Both the position numbers and the translations under genes were made by a program. Below, one piece after another: positions 34,058-45,363 of a stretch of DNA of 64,000 bases; the stretch's first letter is position 1; every line of letters starts with the position of its first letter. Source of the stretch: Flabesymbios commensalis (Eukaryota > Annelida > Polychaeta > Terebellida > Flabelligeridae); assembly GCA_964017125.1 (NCBI GenBank), contig OZ024902.1:100408796-100472795 (forward strand), in the 5' to 3' direction. The notes beneath the pieces were generated by a model that saw only the letters and a list, made by a program, of their open reading frames with translations, did not search any database and was not told the origin of the DNA.

Positions 34058-35600
34058 GTTTTTATTAAGGGTTCCAAAAGAAACATGTCAATAACAGTTG
34101 TGTCAGATGTGTGGACATTTAGAGTCACTGCATCAGCCGAGGGGTGTTTGAGTGCTTTCACGGTATTTTTAATTTTGCTGAAACTATTGCCAAAAGTAAT
34201 TGCGAATATCCTCAGAAAAGTGAATTAGTAAATCCAAAAATGTCCCTACTGTGTAGCGTATCGTGCACAGTTTATGTAGATATAAGGATATTTATCATTC
34301 CGTGTATTAACAATAACAAAATTAATATGACTTGTATCGGTTGCCCACAGTACAGGCAACACAAAAGAAGAACTCGCTCAACTTTCTGTACAGCCTATCT
34401 GATTTAATAGATTTGAAATTCTCATGACGCCTCGTGTGATTGTAATGTAGGCATCACATGGGAGAATCCTATTTGTCTGGCATGCTTGGCCGCATTGCCG
34501 TGAGCTTGATTGCCCCAGACTAGCCCTGGTTGATGTCCACCCCTTTTCTGTATACGTGACAGTTTTCAAGCGAGGTGTGTTTTAGGACGTAAATGGCATT
34601 GTGAGCCCCCAGCGCACAGCCTTCCCCCCACTGTTCATGCATCAGTCTGATTGAATAAGCGTAAATCATGAATAAGCTTGGCTGGCGGCTCATTTTCAAC
34701 CCCGAAGGCTTTTGGTCAGTTCCCGGGTGACATGATTGCCGCCCCCCGTCTTCCTGTGCTCTTGTATGCACGCGCGTGTGTATGCATGCACGCTCAGAAA
34801 CCCTGGGGTGCACAGGCAGGCGGAAGACGCGATGGTGGTCAAATAAGTGAAGGCCCTCATTTTCTGGGATTCGGTCAATCGCACATGCGAGCAGAAGAAG
34901 AGTGCGTGTCATGCCAGTACCATTGGCATCAGTGCTGTAGATCTGGCCGACAGCGACAATCCTGAATGATTAATGCAGACAACGCGCGCTTACAATACCT
35001 CGTATTATAGCCAGCAGTTACGCCAGTGTCTAGTGTCATTCTCCATATTAATGAACCAGAATTGATGATGCAGCACCGACAGAGGAGGGAAGTTGCTGTG
35101 GGCTGGCTTAGCGCCGGCGACCACTCACTGCCAAGAGCTTGTATCACATGCCAATAATTAAAGTCTGTTGCCAGGGACAACGCACCTAGGAGAGATAAGA
35201 GCAAACTGCAACACCATCCTGTGACAGCTACTCGAGCACTAGACCCCCTATGCCTGGTGGTAACTGAGCACGAGATCCAGACTGCATGAATAGCTGAATA
35301 CCTGTCTGATTTGTTCAGCAATCGTCCGTCCACAATGGCCAGGGATCAACAGACACTGGGCGATATGCATTGATTTTTGCTTAGCTTTACCGCTGGCTGC
35401 ACTCGCTGTAATTTAAGGATGGGAACCCCTGAGTGGGAACAGGGAACTATAATGCATCTCTATATGATAATGTAGTTTTGTATATAATATAGTTTTGTCG
35501 TCTTTGTATAGGCCTACCGTTTATATTATATGCACACACATACATACAGTGTATATAAAATATATACCTAGAGTAACACACATATATACATAGAATATAT
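34058..35600. other. Unique-looking, GC-richer intronic segment
   Basis: About 1.4 kb without the window's usual repeats and with a more even base composition. Minus-strand ORFs (130 codons at 34520-34912, 134 codons at 34929-35333) have no recognised domain and no splice or homology support. It could be a conserved regulatory segment. An AT/TG-rich tract follows at 35510-35605. Confidence 0.4.
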
Positions 35601-35610
35601 AAAATATATA

Positions 35611-35720
35611 CCCAGCCGAAAACAAAACATTTGTATAGCATTTATACAACGTCAGTCCAACGTCTTCGACGTTGGATCGACGTTGTATAAATGTTATACA
35701 AATGTTTTATGTTTACTGGG
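35611..35720. mobile_element. Foldback MITE, CCCAGC family, ATTTGTATA arm type
   Basis: CCCAGCCGAAAACAAAACAT ... ATGTTTTATGTTTACTGGG. Inner TTTATACAACGTC / GACGTTGTATAAA and AGTCCAACGTC-TTC-GACGTTGGAT. Arms share ATTTGTATAGCATTTATACA with the copy at 6945. Confidence 0.92.
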
Positions 35721-35869
35721 TACACACCCATATATTTATACACACACATATATATTATTTGTAATGGTGGTTTGTTGTCCTTGAGATTGTAGTGTTTTAT
35801 ATAGCTGGCACACAGCATGACTTGTGTGTAGTGACATTTAATAACCAGCACAGCGGGCTGGTTTTCTAT

Positions 35870-35970
35870 TAAAACAATAAAGCCGCGTAATTAATCGCTA
35901 AATGTCAGCGCTAACTACATTTTAGAACGCTCCTCCTCGTTAATTGCTAATTAATATGCGCAATATTATG
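35870..35970 (+). promoter_or_regulatory. Cluster of homeodomain-type TAATTA sites, possible enhancer
   Basis: TAATTAAT at 35888, TTAATTGC at ~35940 and TAATTAATATGCGCAA at 35948-35963 lie within 80 bp in repeat-free sequence. TAATTA is the core for many homeodomain proteins, and AATATGC is POU-like. Clustered TAATTA in an AT-rich genome is weak evidence by itself. Confidence 0.25.
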
Positions 35971-36948
35971 AGCCCGGTTGAAATATTCACGCTGGTTGTC
36001 GCTCATTACACTGCTCAGCAACGCGAAGTTGATGAAACCGGCGCAGAGTGTGAAAAACGCAACACCCCCACAAGCGTTGCTTGGCCAACGTCTGGCATTT
36101 GTGCGGGTTTTGTTGGGGCACTCTGGATTATGGAGGCCTTCTGTATACATGTACGCTCGCTCGTCTATATACGCACACTCAGTCTCTGGATTGTCCTGTG
36201 GACATCCAAGACAGCTGTTTGCATGCAGCGCTCTGGCTGGGCGCACTTAATCACACGTAGCCTGCATGACATGGCGTGCAGTGGCATGGCCTGCTACCGG
36301 TAGGCTGCATGTGCTCGTTTGTCAGTGCTATTGGCAAATCCAGTCCCTGGCACGGATCAAATTCTGCCTTTGTGTGGCCAGTTGATCAATGCCAGTCGTT
36401 CTGCAGGCACCACTTGTCCATCCTTTATCATACCCTTGTGCTTCGTGCGCACGCTATCTGCTCCCTCTGCCGAGGTCCTCCATCTACACTAACATAAATT
36501 TAAAAATCATTTGATCTGTTTAATTATTGAACACGTTGACTGTTTGACCTTGTTAGTGCGGTCGTATCCTCGGCCTGTACACTGGGGTTTTTCTGCAGGC
36601 AGGCTGGGAGTGACACGGGATGGCAGGTAGTGCGGGCTTGTACCCCCGGGGGCAAGCATAGCATTATAGGAGGCCAAGGCCGGCCACTGGAGGACCATCC
36701 TCATGTGATGCCACAGGAGGGTGGTTTAGCGATGAGCCAACGTCTTAAATATTGGCCCGTCACTTGAACGACACATAACCAACGTTCCCACTGCCTTATT
36801 ATAGTATGGGGACTGGTCAGGTGGATGTTTACTGGACCAGATGGGCCATGTGGACTCGCCATGTGGCAATACCTATTATAAAGACGATTGCTCAATGCAG
36901 GCCGACGTCTCTGATGTTGTCCCAGCATTGGGCCATCGTCTGTAGCCA
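35971..36948. other. Unique-looking intronic segment
   Basis: GC-richer and mostly repeat-free. A small foldback remnant lies at 36734-36765 and another at 36903-36940 (CGTCTCTGATGTTGTCCCAG). The ORFs (119, 99, 90 and 98 codons) overlap on opposite strands with no recognised domain. Confidence 0.4.
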
Positions 36949-37057
36949 CCCAGCAAACACGAGTCATCCACCCAATGTTGGTCCAATGTTGGTCCACCGT
37001 CTACGACGGTGGCCCAACATTGGTCCAACATTGGGTGGATGTCTGGTGTTTGCTGGG
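36949..37057. mobile_element. Foldback MITE, CCCAGC family, 53 bp arms, near-perfect
   Basis: Left arm 36949-37001 begins CCCAGCAAACACGAGTCATC. The right arm 37005-37057 ends GGTGTTTGCTGGG. Loop TAC between GTC and GAC. 49 of 53 positions pair. Both arms contain a local duplication (AATGTTGG twice) absent from other copies. Confidence 0.95.
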
Positions 37058-37561
37058 CAGGCAGGACTGGTCATTGTATGCTGTCAGGATCTTGTCTGTC
37101 AACGTCTTCTGCATGATGCACGCGTGGTGTGTGATCTCTGTCCATGACCTGATCCCGTTCTCACTATAGATGTCCTCTCCCTCTCTCTCTCTCCTGTACG
37201 CCGCCTGTACGGACTCAGACATAGAGGTGCCGTTTTGCTCAGTAAGCGTGGCAGCCATCGAGCATGAAATGTGCATGACACCGCAGGTCATGCAGGACGT
37301 GATGAACATCCTGTCAGATAGAAAACTGTAAATGAGGGCGGAAATGATAACAACAGCAATTGAGCACAAAGCTTGATCAAACAGGACGCTTTTTATGCAG
37401 GTCCGCTTCTCCACAAATGTTGATGCTTTGTTCTTCTTCAGCCCATGGTCCTCACTCCGCAACAGCATCGTCTAGTCACCTTCATATAGGCTGTCACCAA
37501 GCCCTAAGATCAAAAATATAGCTGTAAAAATATATCCAATGTGCATCGTCACCTCTGTTCT
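37058..37561. other. Intronic stretch, nothing recognised
   Basis: The 155-codon minus-strand ORF 37001-37468 begins beyond the MITE and has no recognised domain. A short CT-rich run lies at 37168-37193. Confidence 0.4.
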
Positions 37562-37668
37562 AACAAAGACGAGACGTTGACCCTATGTTGTTTGAATGTT
37601 GGGACAGCGTCGCAGACGATGAACCGACATTAAAACAACATATAGGGTTCAGCCTTTCGTGTCTGTTC
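37562..37668. mobile_element. Foldback MITE, CCCAGC family variant
   Basis: AACAAAGACGAGACGTTGAC ... CCTTTCGTGTCTGTT. Inner CCCTATGTTGTTTGAATGTT pairs with ACATTAAAACAACATATAGGG. Centre GTC-GCA-GAC. The CTATG/CATAG change appears in both arms. Confidence 0.85.
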
Positions 37669-38460
37669 TAGATGAAAATCTGAGTATTCTGTAATTATTA
37701 TATGCATACCGTGCCGCTGTAAAGTAGCCTCATAATGTAGCTTGACTTGATTGCTGTCGACAAAGTCGAAGCCAAACTGAGCGCATTCTGTGCCGTGTTG
37801 TGTCCACCACCAGAGCCCGGTGGTGCTTTAAAGGCTAGATTATGACAAAATGGCCTGATTTTCATCCTACGAACTCATGCTGATGATAAATGTACAAGCT
37901 CGGCATGCTGTGACTAATAACCTTTAAAATATGCACATAATAAAATCAATGCACCTGTTACTACACTACATCATTAACCCACATCCCATTTTGTTAAGCT
38001 GATTTAGCGTATAGACACAACGGTTTTATTAGTGTTAAAGTCAGAACACAACGAGTTAAGACACAAAAATATTTGGTCAATTGCTCTTTTTCACAACTTA
38101 GCTGTCCAATGTTCTGCGTGTGTAATATCACAACAAGGAGGAACAAATAAATTAGTTGTGCCTGTTTAAAAATTGTCATAGTTACAGTGATCCACTAATC
38201 GCTTTTTAAAAACAGTTGGCACTTAAACTGTCTAGTGGTGTGAAGTTGGCAATATTTCTCTGGAGCTTATCAGTTAGACCAGTGTGACAGGAATGCCTCG
38301 CACCCACTCCCACTGCCCTGCGAAATATGATTAAATCGTGCCAAGCTTATATACCCATCAAAATAAATAATAGTAGGCTTAAGTTACTATTATTTATTTT
38401 TATTTTATTAGTAACTGAGAGAAAAAGAAAAACAATTTGGTATTTTTTTACTAATCTCTG
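37669..38460. other. Intronic AT-rich stretch, nothing recognised
   Basis: No supported feature. Confidence 0.4.
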
Positions 38461-38477
38461 TGATATATGACATGTAT

Positions 38478-38635
38478 TCAAAATGTATTCTTGAATACAG
38501 GGCTTTTAAAAAAGTATTTGAATACAATACGACTACTTGTATTCATAATTTTTTATAAATACTGAATACACATGAATACTCAAAAAATGTAATCGAATAC
38601 AGATGAATACAAATACTGAATACGAATACCCCATG
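38478..38635. repeat. GAATAC/GTATTC-rich tract
   Basis: About twelve GAATAC or GTATTC words in both orientations within 160 bp. It could be a diverged minisatellite or a subterminal transposase-binding array. Confidence 0.6.
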
Positions 38636-38639
38636 TCTT

Positions 38640-39037
38640 CATCTGACAAACCGTGCCATATAGCTAGACCATTACTATAAAAGAAATTGTGCGGTTTGAG
38701 GTAGGGATAGCCCTGATAAATGTCAACTTGATCAAATTCAAAGTGGCCGTATATCGTCCATTATTAACTTGAATATGCATGATATCTGACAAACCGTGCC
38801 AGATAGCTAGACCATTACTATAAAACAAAATATGCGGTTTCAGGTAGGGATAATTTCAACTCGATTAAATTCGAAATTGTCGACTATCGGTCATTATTTA
38901 CTTTAATATGCCTGATATCTGGCAAGCCGTGCCAGATAGCTAGTTGATTACTATAAAACGAAATGTATGGTTTCAGTGAGGGGATACACCCTAAAAAATG
39001 TCAACTTGATCAAATTAAATAAGGCTGACTTGCGAGC
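38640..39037. repeat. Tandem repeat, ~140 bp x ~2.7, interrupted by a SINE
   Basis: Units share ATCTGACAAACCGTGCCAGA, TAGCTAGACCATTACTATAA, GCGGTTTCAGGTAGGGATA and TGTCAACTTGATCAAATT. The array continues after the SINE as TGATTTCAATATCTGTAATATACATGG...TAGAGCATTACTGTGAAAC. A related segment lies at 46960-47165. Confidence 0.75.
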
Positions 39038-39048
39038 ATCATTGATTT
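39038..39048. repeat. Target-site duplication, left
   Basis: ATCATTGATTT, identical to 39370-39380. Confidence 0.88.
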
Positions 39049-39369
39049 GAAACCGCCGAGACCGGGAACCGAACCCCGAACTCTGCCTTTCACGCCAGAG
39101 TTCGGGGTTCGGTTCCCGGTCTCGGCGGTTTCAAAGAAACAAAAAATGTTTCTTCCCCATCCACGTGTGAAAGTCAGTATTGTGGGGAGCCTCCGTGACC
39201 GAGAGGTAACGTGCTCGGCCTCAGACCGCCAGGGCTCGAATTTCGAATCCTGTGTCTGGAGGACAGTGTCATCATAATCATCTCACCATCCTCAGGAGGT
39301 TCTCCTGGCCCAGTTTAGCCTATATGTGCACAAAGGTGGCCTAAAGCCCGATTCATTTCATTTCATTTT
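39049..39369 (+). mobile_element. Two-part tRNA-derived SINE, copy B, with palindromic 5' head
   Basis: The body is the family's: GGTTTCAAAGAAACAAAAAA, CCTCCGTGACCGAGAGGTAA, AATTTCGAATCCTGTGTCTG, CTCACCATCCTCAGG, CCCAGTTTAGCCTATATGTG and a TTTCATTTCATTTT tail. Instead of the normal head, 39049-39085 is a perfect 37 bp inverted copy of 39096-39132 (CAGAGTTCGGGGTTCGGTTC...), with a 10 nt loop CCTTTCACGC. An 11 bp target-site duplication (ATCATTGATTT) encloses the inverted head and the body together. Confidence 0.93.
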
Positions 39370-39380
39370 ATCATTGATTT
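39370..39380. repeat. Target-site duplication, right
   Basis: ATCATTGATTT, directly after the SINE tail. Confidence 0.88.
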
Positions 39381-41824
39381 CAATATCTGTAATATACATG
39401 GTAAATAGTGCTAGATAAGTAGAGCATTACTGTGAAACAGACTTCACAGAGAAGTATGCACCCTGTAAAATGTATATCACGCGGGCGGGGTGGTGGATTA
39501 TGATGGCCGGCTGGCCTCTTGTTTATTTCAGCCATATTGAATTGTTTATATGAGACAAAGTTACAATTAAATCTTTGCCAGAATTGGGGCGTTTGGCCGC
39601 TATTTTTGGCATATTTTGATTCCAGCCACCTTACACAGTGTTACAGTTTATAAAGTATGAACAAATGCGTAAAATCTCTTGTTTGATAAAAAGGTGGCTA
39701 TTGGGAAGTTCATTATTTTTTTCACGGACGTCAACATGAAAATGACCGTGGCGACCCCTTTTCGCACGTTTTGCGCCCATGTTAGAATTTATCCAAGAAA
39801 GCTATCAGTGCTATCAATGACATAATAAATTTCAGATGCAATGTTCTCAAACTGTTGAGTGTATTGTCTAGAAAAATATGGATAAGAAAGGTCATATAGG
39901 TCATAAAAGGGTCGAGCTTGAACTCAATCAAGGTTTAGTAATCGTTAACCTGGATGTGTTTGACGTAGGCCTACATTCCAGTGACGCGAAACACGTAAAC
40001 CCGTAATAGTGGCCGACAGACAAACCGGACGGACCGACGGATGGATGCGCCGCGTGACTACAATAGGCTCTCAGCCTAATATTTTGGCTTAGGCCTAAAA
40101 ATTTGACCTGAGAACGTTTTAAAAAACTTCCACCCCCTACCCTGAAACAAAATAACCCACGAAAGGTGACTCGTAAAAGCTTGGACTGATGAGGGTACTG
40201 CAAGCATAATTGCAACTTTGCTCACGTGATAAACCTACAAACGAAAATCAGGCTGATCAGATTTAAAATTACCTCCGTCCAGACTTTTATGTTTTTCCTG
40301 CTAAGTGCAATTTATTATTTTCCAATGTTCTGAAACAGTCATTATGTTATGTATTTACAACAAATAAACTATTGTTTTGACGTTAAGGGCTCATGTATGA
40401 TATATTTTTAAATATTCACTCACTATGCTGTATATTGATGTTGTTTTTGACTTGTAGTCGTAATCGTCGTTGTTCGGTTGTTCAAGGTGGTTGCCACGTC
40501 ACGTCCCTGGAAATTTGACGTAAACTCTTCATTTGCCAATATTTATTTCTATCTGAGCAAAAGTTTCTGAGACCATTGATTCTCTGACTAATTGACCTTG
40601 GTGAAATTAGAAATTGGGCTACTTTACATATATAAGATGGCTGCAACAACAATTCCTTGGAAAGCTGTCAATATTTGGCTGATCTCCGTGGCAATGTCTG
40701 AGATCTTTCTCCAACCATGCCGACTGATCAGTGCTGATTACCATGGTTATAAATGTATTATGTTGCACTCCCAGTACCCCCACCTTCCTTAAACTTAACT
40801 ATAGACTCTCATTTACGCATTTAACTACTTCCTTAGTGGTTCTACCAAGGAATCTATCCCTATAGATTCTTTGGTTCTACATAATTTATTTTGATAACAT
40901 AAATGCAAATGATTCCCAAACGCATTCCGGTAGGAACTAAAGATAACATTTTCGTCCAGGTGCCATTAATTCAGAATGTTCCGTCATTGTGCATATTGTA
41001 ACCGGAAGCGGGCGGGAGGTATTCACGACGTTAAACTTGTGGACTATAGTAGGATAGCCCAAACCACACCGCCATGACTACTTGAGACCCGACAAGACAC
41101 CACCGTCGTGGAGATTGTGAGAAAATCGTACCCCTTCCTGGCCTACGACGATCACCGCCTGCACCAGTCAGATTACCCTGCGATGACTTGTCTTCGACCT
41201 GTCAGGTCACTAAATGCTACTTTCTGATTGGCTAAAGGATCGCGTCGTGGGTGTGTCCACACAAATCCGACGGGTACCGACTACAATCTACTACCCCACG
41301 AAGGATTTTAATTAAATCGGACTTGTTTGTTGTTTGCATTAAAGCCTTTACACACTGCAAAGACTCTCCCGCGATTGCTTAAAACGCGACCGTGGTGGCA
41401 GGTTTTAGAAAATCGCAGACTGGCTGGTTCTACTACGGCAGCATGCCACACTTAAAAGACTGTTACCGACGTGCAGTCGTAAGCTATAACAGCGATCCTA
41501 GTAGTGACTGCGTAGGCCCTCTAGCGGGTGTTCCGGAAACAACAGTGAGACATTAGGATCGCGTCGCAGGACATGCCACACCACATCGACGGTCTACGAC
41601 GGGCACGACTACCACTGAACTACCACTGTCTTGACGACAGCCTACTTGTCATGTCAGTGGCTTGTAGTATAGAAGTGTTGGGTGCTATTGGTTGCTGATA
41701 GCCTTCTTTGACCGCTATTTTGTGACTGCAAATATTAACTGATCATTCTTGAAATAGATCTCTAGGTAATTTATGAAAAAGCTCTTGTATCATAACGATA
41801 TGAGGTAGCTATTTCTGTGGAGGC
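39381..41824. other. Intronic stretch, mostly nothing recognised
   Basis: A short foldback (ACCAAGGAATCTAtccctaTAGATTCTTTGGT) lies near 40855-40890. The 41000-41650 part is GC-richer with many ACGAC/GTCGT words in both orientations, perhaps an old DNA transposon. No ORF with a domain. Confidence 0.4.
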
Positions 41825-41874
41825 ACAAACAAACAAACAAACAAACAAACAAACAAACAAACAAACAAACAAAC
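41825..41874. repeat. (CAAA)n microsatellite
   Basis: About 12 uninterrupted AAAC units. Confidence 0.95.
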
Positions 41875-41896
41875 GTGGTCAAATCGGCCATCTGAT

Positions 41897-42045
41897 GCAC
41901 AGGGGCCTGGTGTAGTGGTTAAAGCTGACTGCCTTGAAAATGGGGCTCGTGGGTCCGGCTCCCACTCTGGCAGTCAGGTTTCAAAGAAAAAAATGTTTCT
42001 TCCCCGATCATTCGTAAAGATTAGGTATTGTGTAGAGCCTCTGTG
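41897..42045 (+). mobile_element. Two-part SINE, copy C, with intact tRNA-like head
   Basis: CCTGGTGTAGTGGTTAAAGC (A-box TGGTGTAGTGG) and GTGGGTCCGGCTCCCACT (B-box-like GGGTCCGGCTCCC) form the head, 33 bp apart. TTTCAAAGAAAAAAATGTTTC and a shortened second unit follow. The 3' body and tail are missing. This copy shows what the lost head of copy B should look like. Confidence 0.75.
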
Positions 42046-43484
42046 TTCGATATGTAGCGTCCATCTGATCTCGTATTTCGTCATTAAATGTGTAATTCCC
42101 ACCAAGGTAAATATGAATCTATGTTAATAACCCAAAATTACGTGAAATTTTGAGAAATATCACATATGATATACATAAACATTATGTAAACTGAGTAAAT
42201 TTCCGAACGAAGTGAAAATAGGTCAAATGGGTGGACCTATGACGACCTGCCGTTAATAAGTCTACATAATGTAACCTTTTCTTTACATGTGCTCTGGTTG
42301 CCAAGTATAGTTTATCTTTCTCAACCATTTTCCTACTGCAAGATATTTCTATCTCCAATGCACTCGTAATCAGCTTCTAATTGTGGAGCATGGATTGAAA
42401 CCTAGATACTCTCTGTTCATTTATAACATCTTGTCTTGTATTGTGTCAATTGGTCATTAAGATATGTTTATACCAATACGGAGGGCAGTTTTTTAAGATG
42501 GGTGAGGCTGTGATTATCAGTGGTATTTAGTGCTTTAGTGGTTAAGATTTATACTATATCCCAAAGGTTTACCAGTGTTTACGAGTATGTCCGCAGTGAC
42601 ATGTGATTTAGCTACACAGTCTGCGTGCTGGAGACGCTGTTATTGCCATATGTTCTACATTTTATCACAGTTTGACTGCCGGATCTGGTAACACCTGTGA
42701 CTGGCGCGGTTTGATTTGGCCACCCAGTAGACATGCTGATGCTGCTATGTGCTATCATTCTCTGATCTGTCGGACCTGTTGCTGGCTCATAGTCGCAACA
42801 GCCAAGACAAGAGACGAATACCTTGAGTATATTTGTTTATGTAGTGCTATAAATAGACGGTATCTATCATGAAAGGTTGGGCTTGGATTAGTAAATCCTT
42901 TGAAATGGAATATAGTAGAATTCACAAGTTTATGTTTTAAGCAGTGTGTTTTGTGAAAATAGATTATGCTAGAATCAAGAATATTCTATCAAGTAATAAC
43001 AGAGGAACATAGCTTGGAAAAGTACAGAATTCATGAGCCTTGCAAAGTAGTTGTATAAACCTAAATATTACAGGTGTTTGGTTGCCAAGATTAGAACGGC
43101 TGATTCCTCACACATGTCAGTCAGAGAAAGCCCAACGAACACAGTCTCGGGTAGACAACCACATACAGTCACCACATCTATTTTGATTGAGTGATTTGCC
43201 CCTTTGGAGTAGAGGCATGTGGTCTCTTGTGTGCCGCGTACTGGGTCATTGTAATGGTACTCCCTTATGGCTATACAGTCTTTATATGGTGACTGGGGAG
43301 CGGGCCATCTTAGTCGTTTGCCGCACAGCTGGTTGTCACTGAATGAAATGTGGCCCTTCTCCACCCTAATGATAGGATGGCAGCCTGCCCCATGCATCCC
43401 GTGTGTGGAAGAGAGGCGCCAGCACACCTGAAGACCTGAATGGTGCTGCCAGACAACCCTCGGGGCACATGGGGTGCGTCGCCC
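42046..43484. other. Intronic stretch, nothing recognised
   Basis: No supported feature. The 155-codon minus ORF at 43068-43535 overlaps the foldback and has no recognised domain. Confidence 0.4.
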
Positions 43485-43551
43485 GCACAGTGATGGATGA
43501 ATGACGGACCAGCGTCGCAGACGCTGGCCCGTCATTCATCCATCACTGTGC
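43485..43551. mobile_element. Foldback, 32 bp arms, one mismatch, loop GCA
   Basis: Left arm 43485-43516 (GCACAGTGATGGATGAATGA..CAGCGTC), loop GCA, right arm 43520-43551 (GACGCTGGCCCGTCATTCAT..). 31 of 32 positions pair. The outer arm GCACAGTGATGGATGAATGA is unlike any other copy in the window. Only the CAGCGTC-NNN-GACGCTG centre is shared. Confidence 0.93.
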
Positions 43552-44305
43552 CAACGTCGCTTCTAGGGTGAAGTTGTGCAGACAGGCCAGATGGACACAG
43601 TAGGAAGAGGTCAGGAAGAAGACACCTCTTGTGTCCTCTTCTCAAATAAAGCATTGTTTGCAACATCTACGTGCCTTCAAGAGGTAGTTAGCTATTGTTA
43701 TCTTGAGGGGCCGTCCTGTATTTTTGCAAACCCATTTCCCTCCGCCCAAACTCATATTTTTGCCGATGTGGTGATTTTTATCGTTGTAGTCGCATTCGTC
43801 GCCCCGGCTATTTCCCGGTGCAAATATAGAATGTAATAAAGCTGGCAAGTTCTGATTATAAATAAAAGATCATTTGTCAGGGAAATTCTGTGTTTGTACT
43901 GGTGCTGCTGCTGAAGGTAAATAATCCACCCACAGGCGTAATCAATATATTTTACCATAATCTACTGAATTTTGTGCCTTGAAGTGTTCTAATCTCCCTC
44001 TGATCTTGGGTGCTCTGAAGCATCTTGTCTTGAGACCCGTGTGCTGTTTCTGAATGAGTTTGTGCTGTGACACAGGCCTGTATTGAGAATGTGGCGACTT
44101 CTAAGTGGTTTCGATTTATACTGATTTCTTCCATACCAGTTAGGAGTTCGAATGTCAAATTAAAGGCTGTGCTGTGCGATCACGTTAATGACGGTCTCGT
44201 CGCGATATTACCTTACTGTGCCGATAAACATAACGTGCCGATAAACCTAAAGTTACCAACAATATTAAACTAGACTATTATTGAGACAAATATCATAAGT
44301 ATTTC
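43552..44305. other. Intronic stretch, nothing recognised
   Basis: Small ORFs on both strands without recognised domains. Confidence 0.4.
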
Positions 44306-44678
44306 TTAAAGGGACTGGCCCAGGCTAAAATCATCAAAAAATCGGTGATTTTATTTCGGGTTCTTAATATGACCATATGATGTAAGCATGTACATAGACT
44401 AGAACTGCAAATTTTTATAATTTTTGTGCTGCGCATTCACCAGTTAGACTAGATATAGAGACGAAATTCCTGATTTCTAATTATTGACAACCATGTCAAA
44501 AATAGGAAATGCGGGAATTTCGTCTCTATATCTAGCCTAACTGGTGAATGCGCAGCAGAAAAATTATAAAAATTTGCAGTTCTAGTCTATGTACATGCTT
44601 ACATCATATGGTCAAATTAAGAACCCGAAATAAAATCACCGATTTTTTTATGATTTTAGCCTGGGCCAGTCCCTTTAA
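44306..44678. mobile_element. TTAA-type foldback MITE, complete
   Basis: TTAA-AGGGACTGGCCCAGGC ... GCCTGGGCCAGTCCCT-TTAA, ~180 bp arms, centre TTGACAACCATGTCAA. It is almost identical to 23862-24234, so both are probably recent. Confidence 0.95.
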
Positions 44679-45257
44679 CCCTGTTATGTGAAGATCCCAT
44701 ACAGGACGCCCTACCAGATGACGATACACCTCTTCCCAAATGTACCTTTCACCCCATTGATGATAGTGTGGTGCGCATACAGGTGATTTACATGTAGCCA
44801 ACCATGACGCACTGCCAGGGTCAAAGGTTGGCCAGCATTGAGCCAGCGCTGGGCAGCGTCTCTGGTTTCCTGTTACCAGTGACCTGAGCTATTTTTGGAC
44901 TTGATTTCCTGAGGGAGTGGGTTACTTTAGCACCGATCACATACTGCTAGGCGGCTTGAACCTTTAATATAGGTGTTGCCACTTGTCTCGGAGAAGAGGG
45001 TATTGTATTCTCGTCACGGGCTTTTGCCAGATGTTAATGCACGGCATTTATATCTCAAATTTTTATTATCGTGATTAATGTACCGCCACCTCACTGCACT
45101 CCTATGTCTGACTTGCCGATTAAACTAGCTTATTGTGTTTGTTCTTTGGAAACACGCCCTTCCTTCTGTAGATGTTTGTTCCCTTGAATAATCTGCTCTT
45201 ACTTAAGATGATCCTGGATGAGACCATCTGGTAATCCTTTCAAAGGACACGCCATCC
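44679..45257. other. Intronic stretch with a foldback remnant
   Basis: GGTTGGCCAGCATTGAGCCA at ~44826 is a single-arm remnant of the CCCAGC family. Otherwise nothing. Confidence 0.4.
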
Positions 45258-45363
45258 GGGCAAACACGAGACCTTGAACCTGTGCTGATTTATTGTTAGG
45301 CCGACGTCGTAGACGGTGGTCCAACAATAAATCAGCATTGGTTTAACGTCTCGCATTTGCTGG
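45258..45363. mobile_element. Foldback MITE, CCCAGC family, CTGATTTATTG arm type
   Basis: GGGCAAACACGAGACCTTGA ... GTTTAACGTCTCGCATTTGC. Inner GCTGATTTATTGTTAGGCC pairs with GGTCCAACAATAAATCAGC. Centre GTC-GTA-GAC. The inner arm is different from other copies but matched on both sides. Confidence 0.88.

Noticed and set aside
33739-34161. 140-codon ORF on the minus strand reading (LYCIV)n
   Set aside because: It is the AATAC pentanucleotide repeat read in frame; no start context or homology.
34520-35333. Two minus-strand ORFs of 130 and 134 codons
   Set aside because: No recognisable domain, no splice or promoter support, and competing ORFs on the other strand; length is within chance for a GC-richer segment.
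37001-37468. 155-codon minus-strand ORF
   Set aside because: Runs into a foldback MITE and contains no known motif.
41897-41965. Possible tRNA gene
   Set aside because: It is the head of the two-part SINE, followed by the family's linker and second unit.
43068-43535. 155-codon minus-strand ORF
   Set aside because: Its start lies inside a foldback element; no family resemblance.
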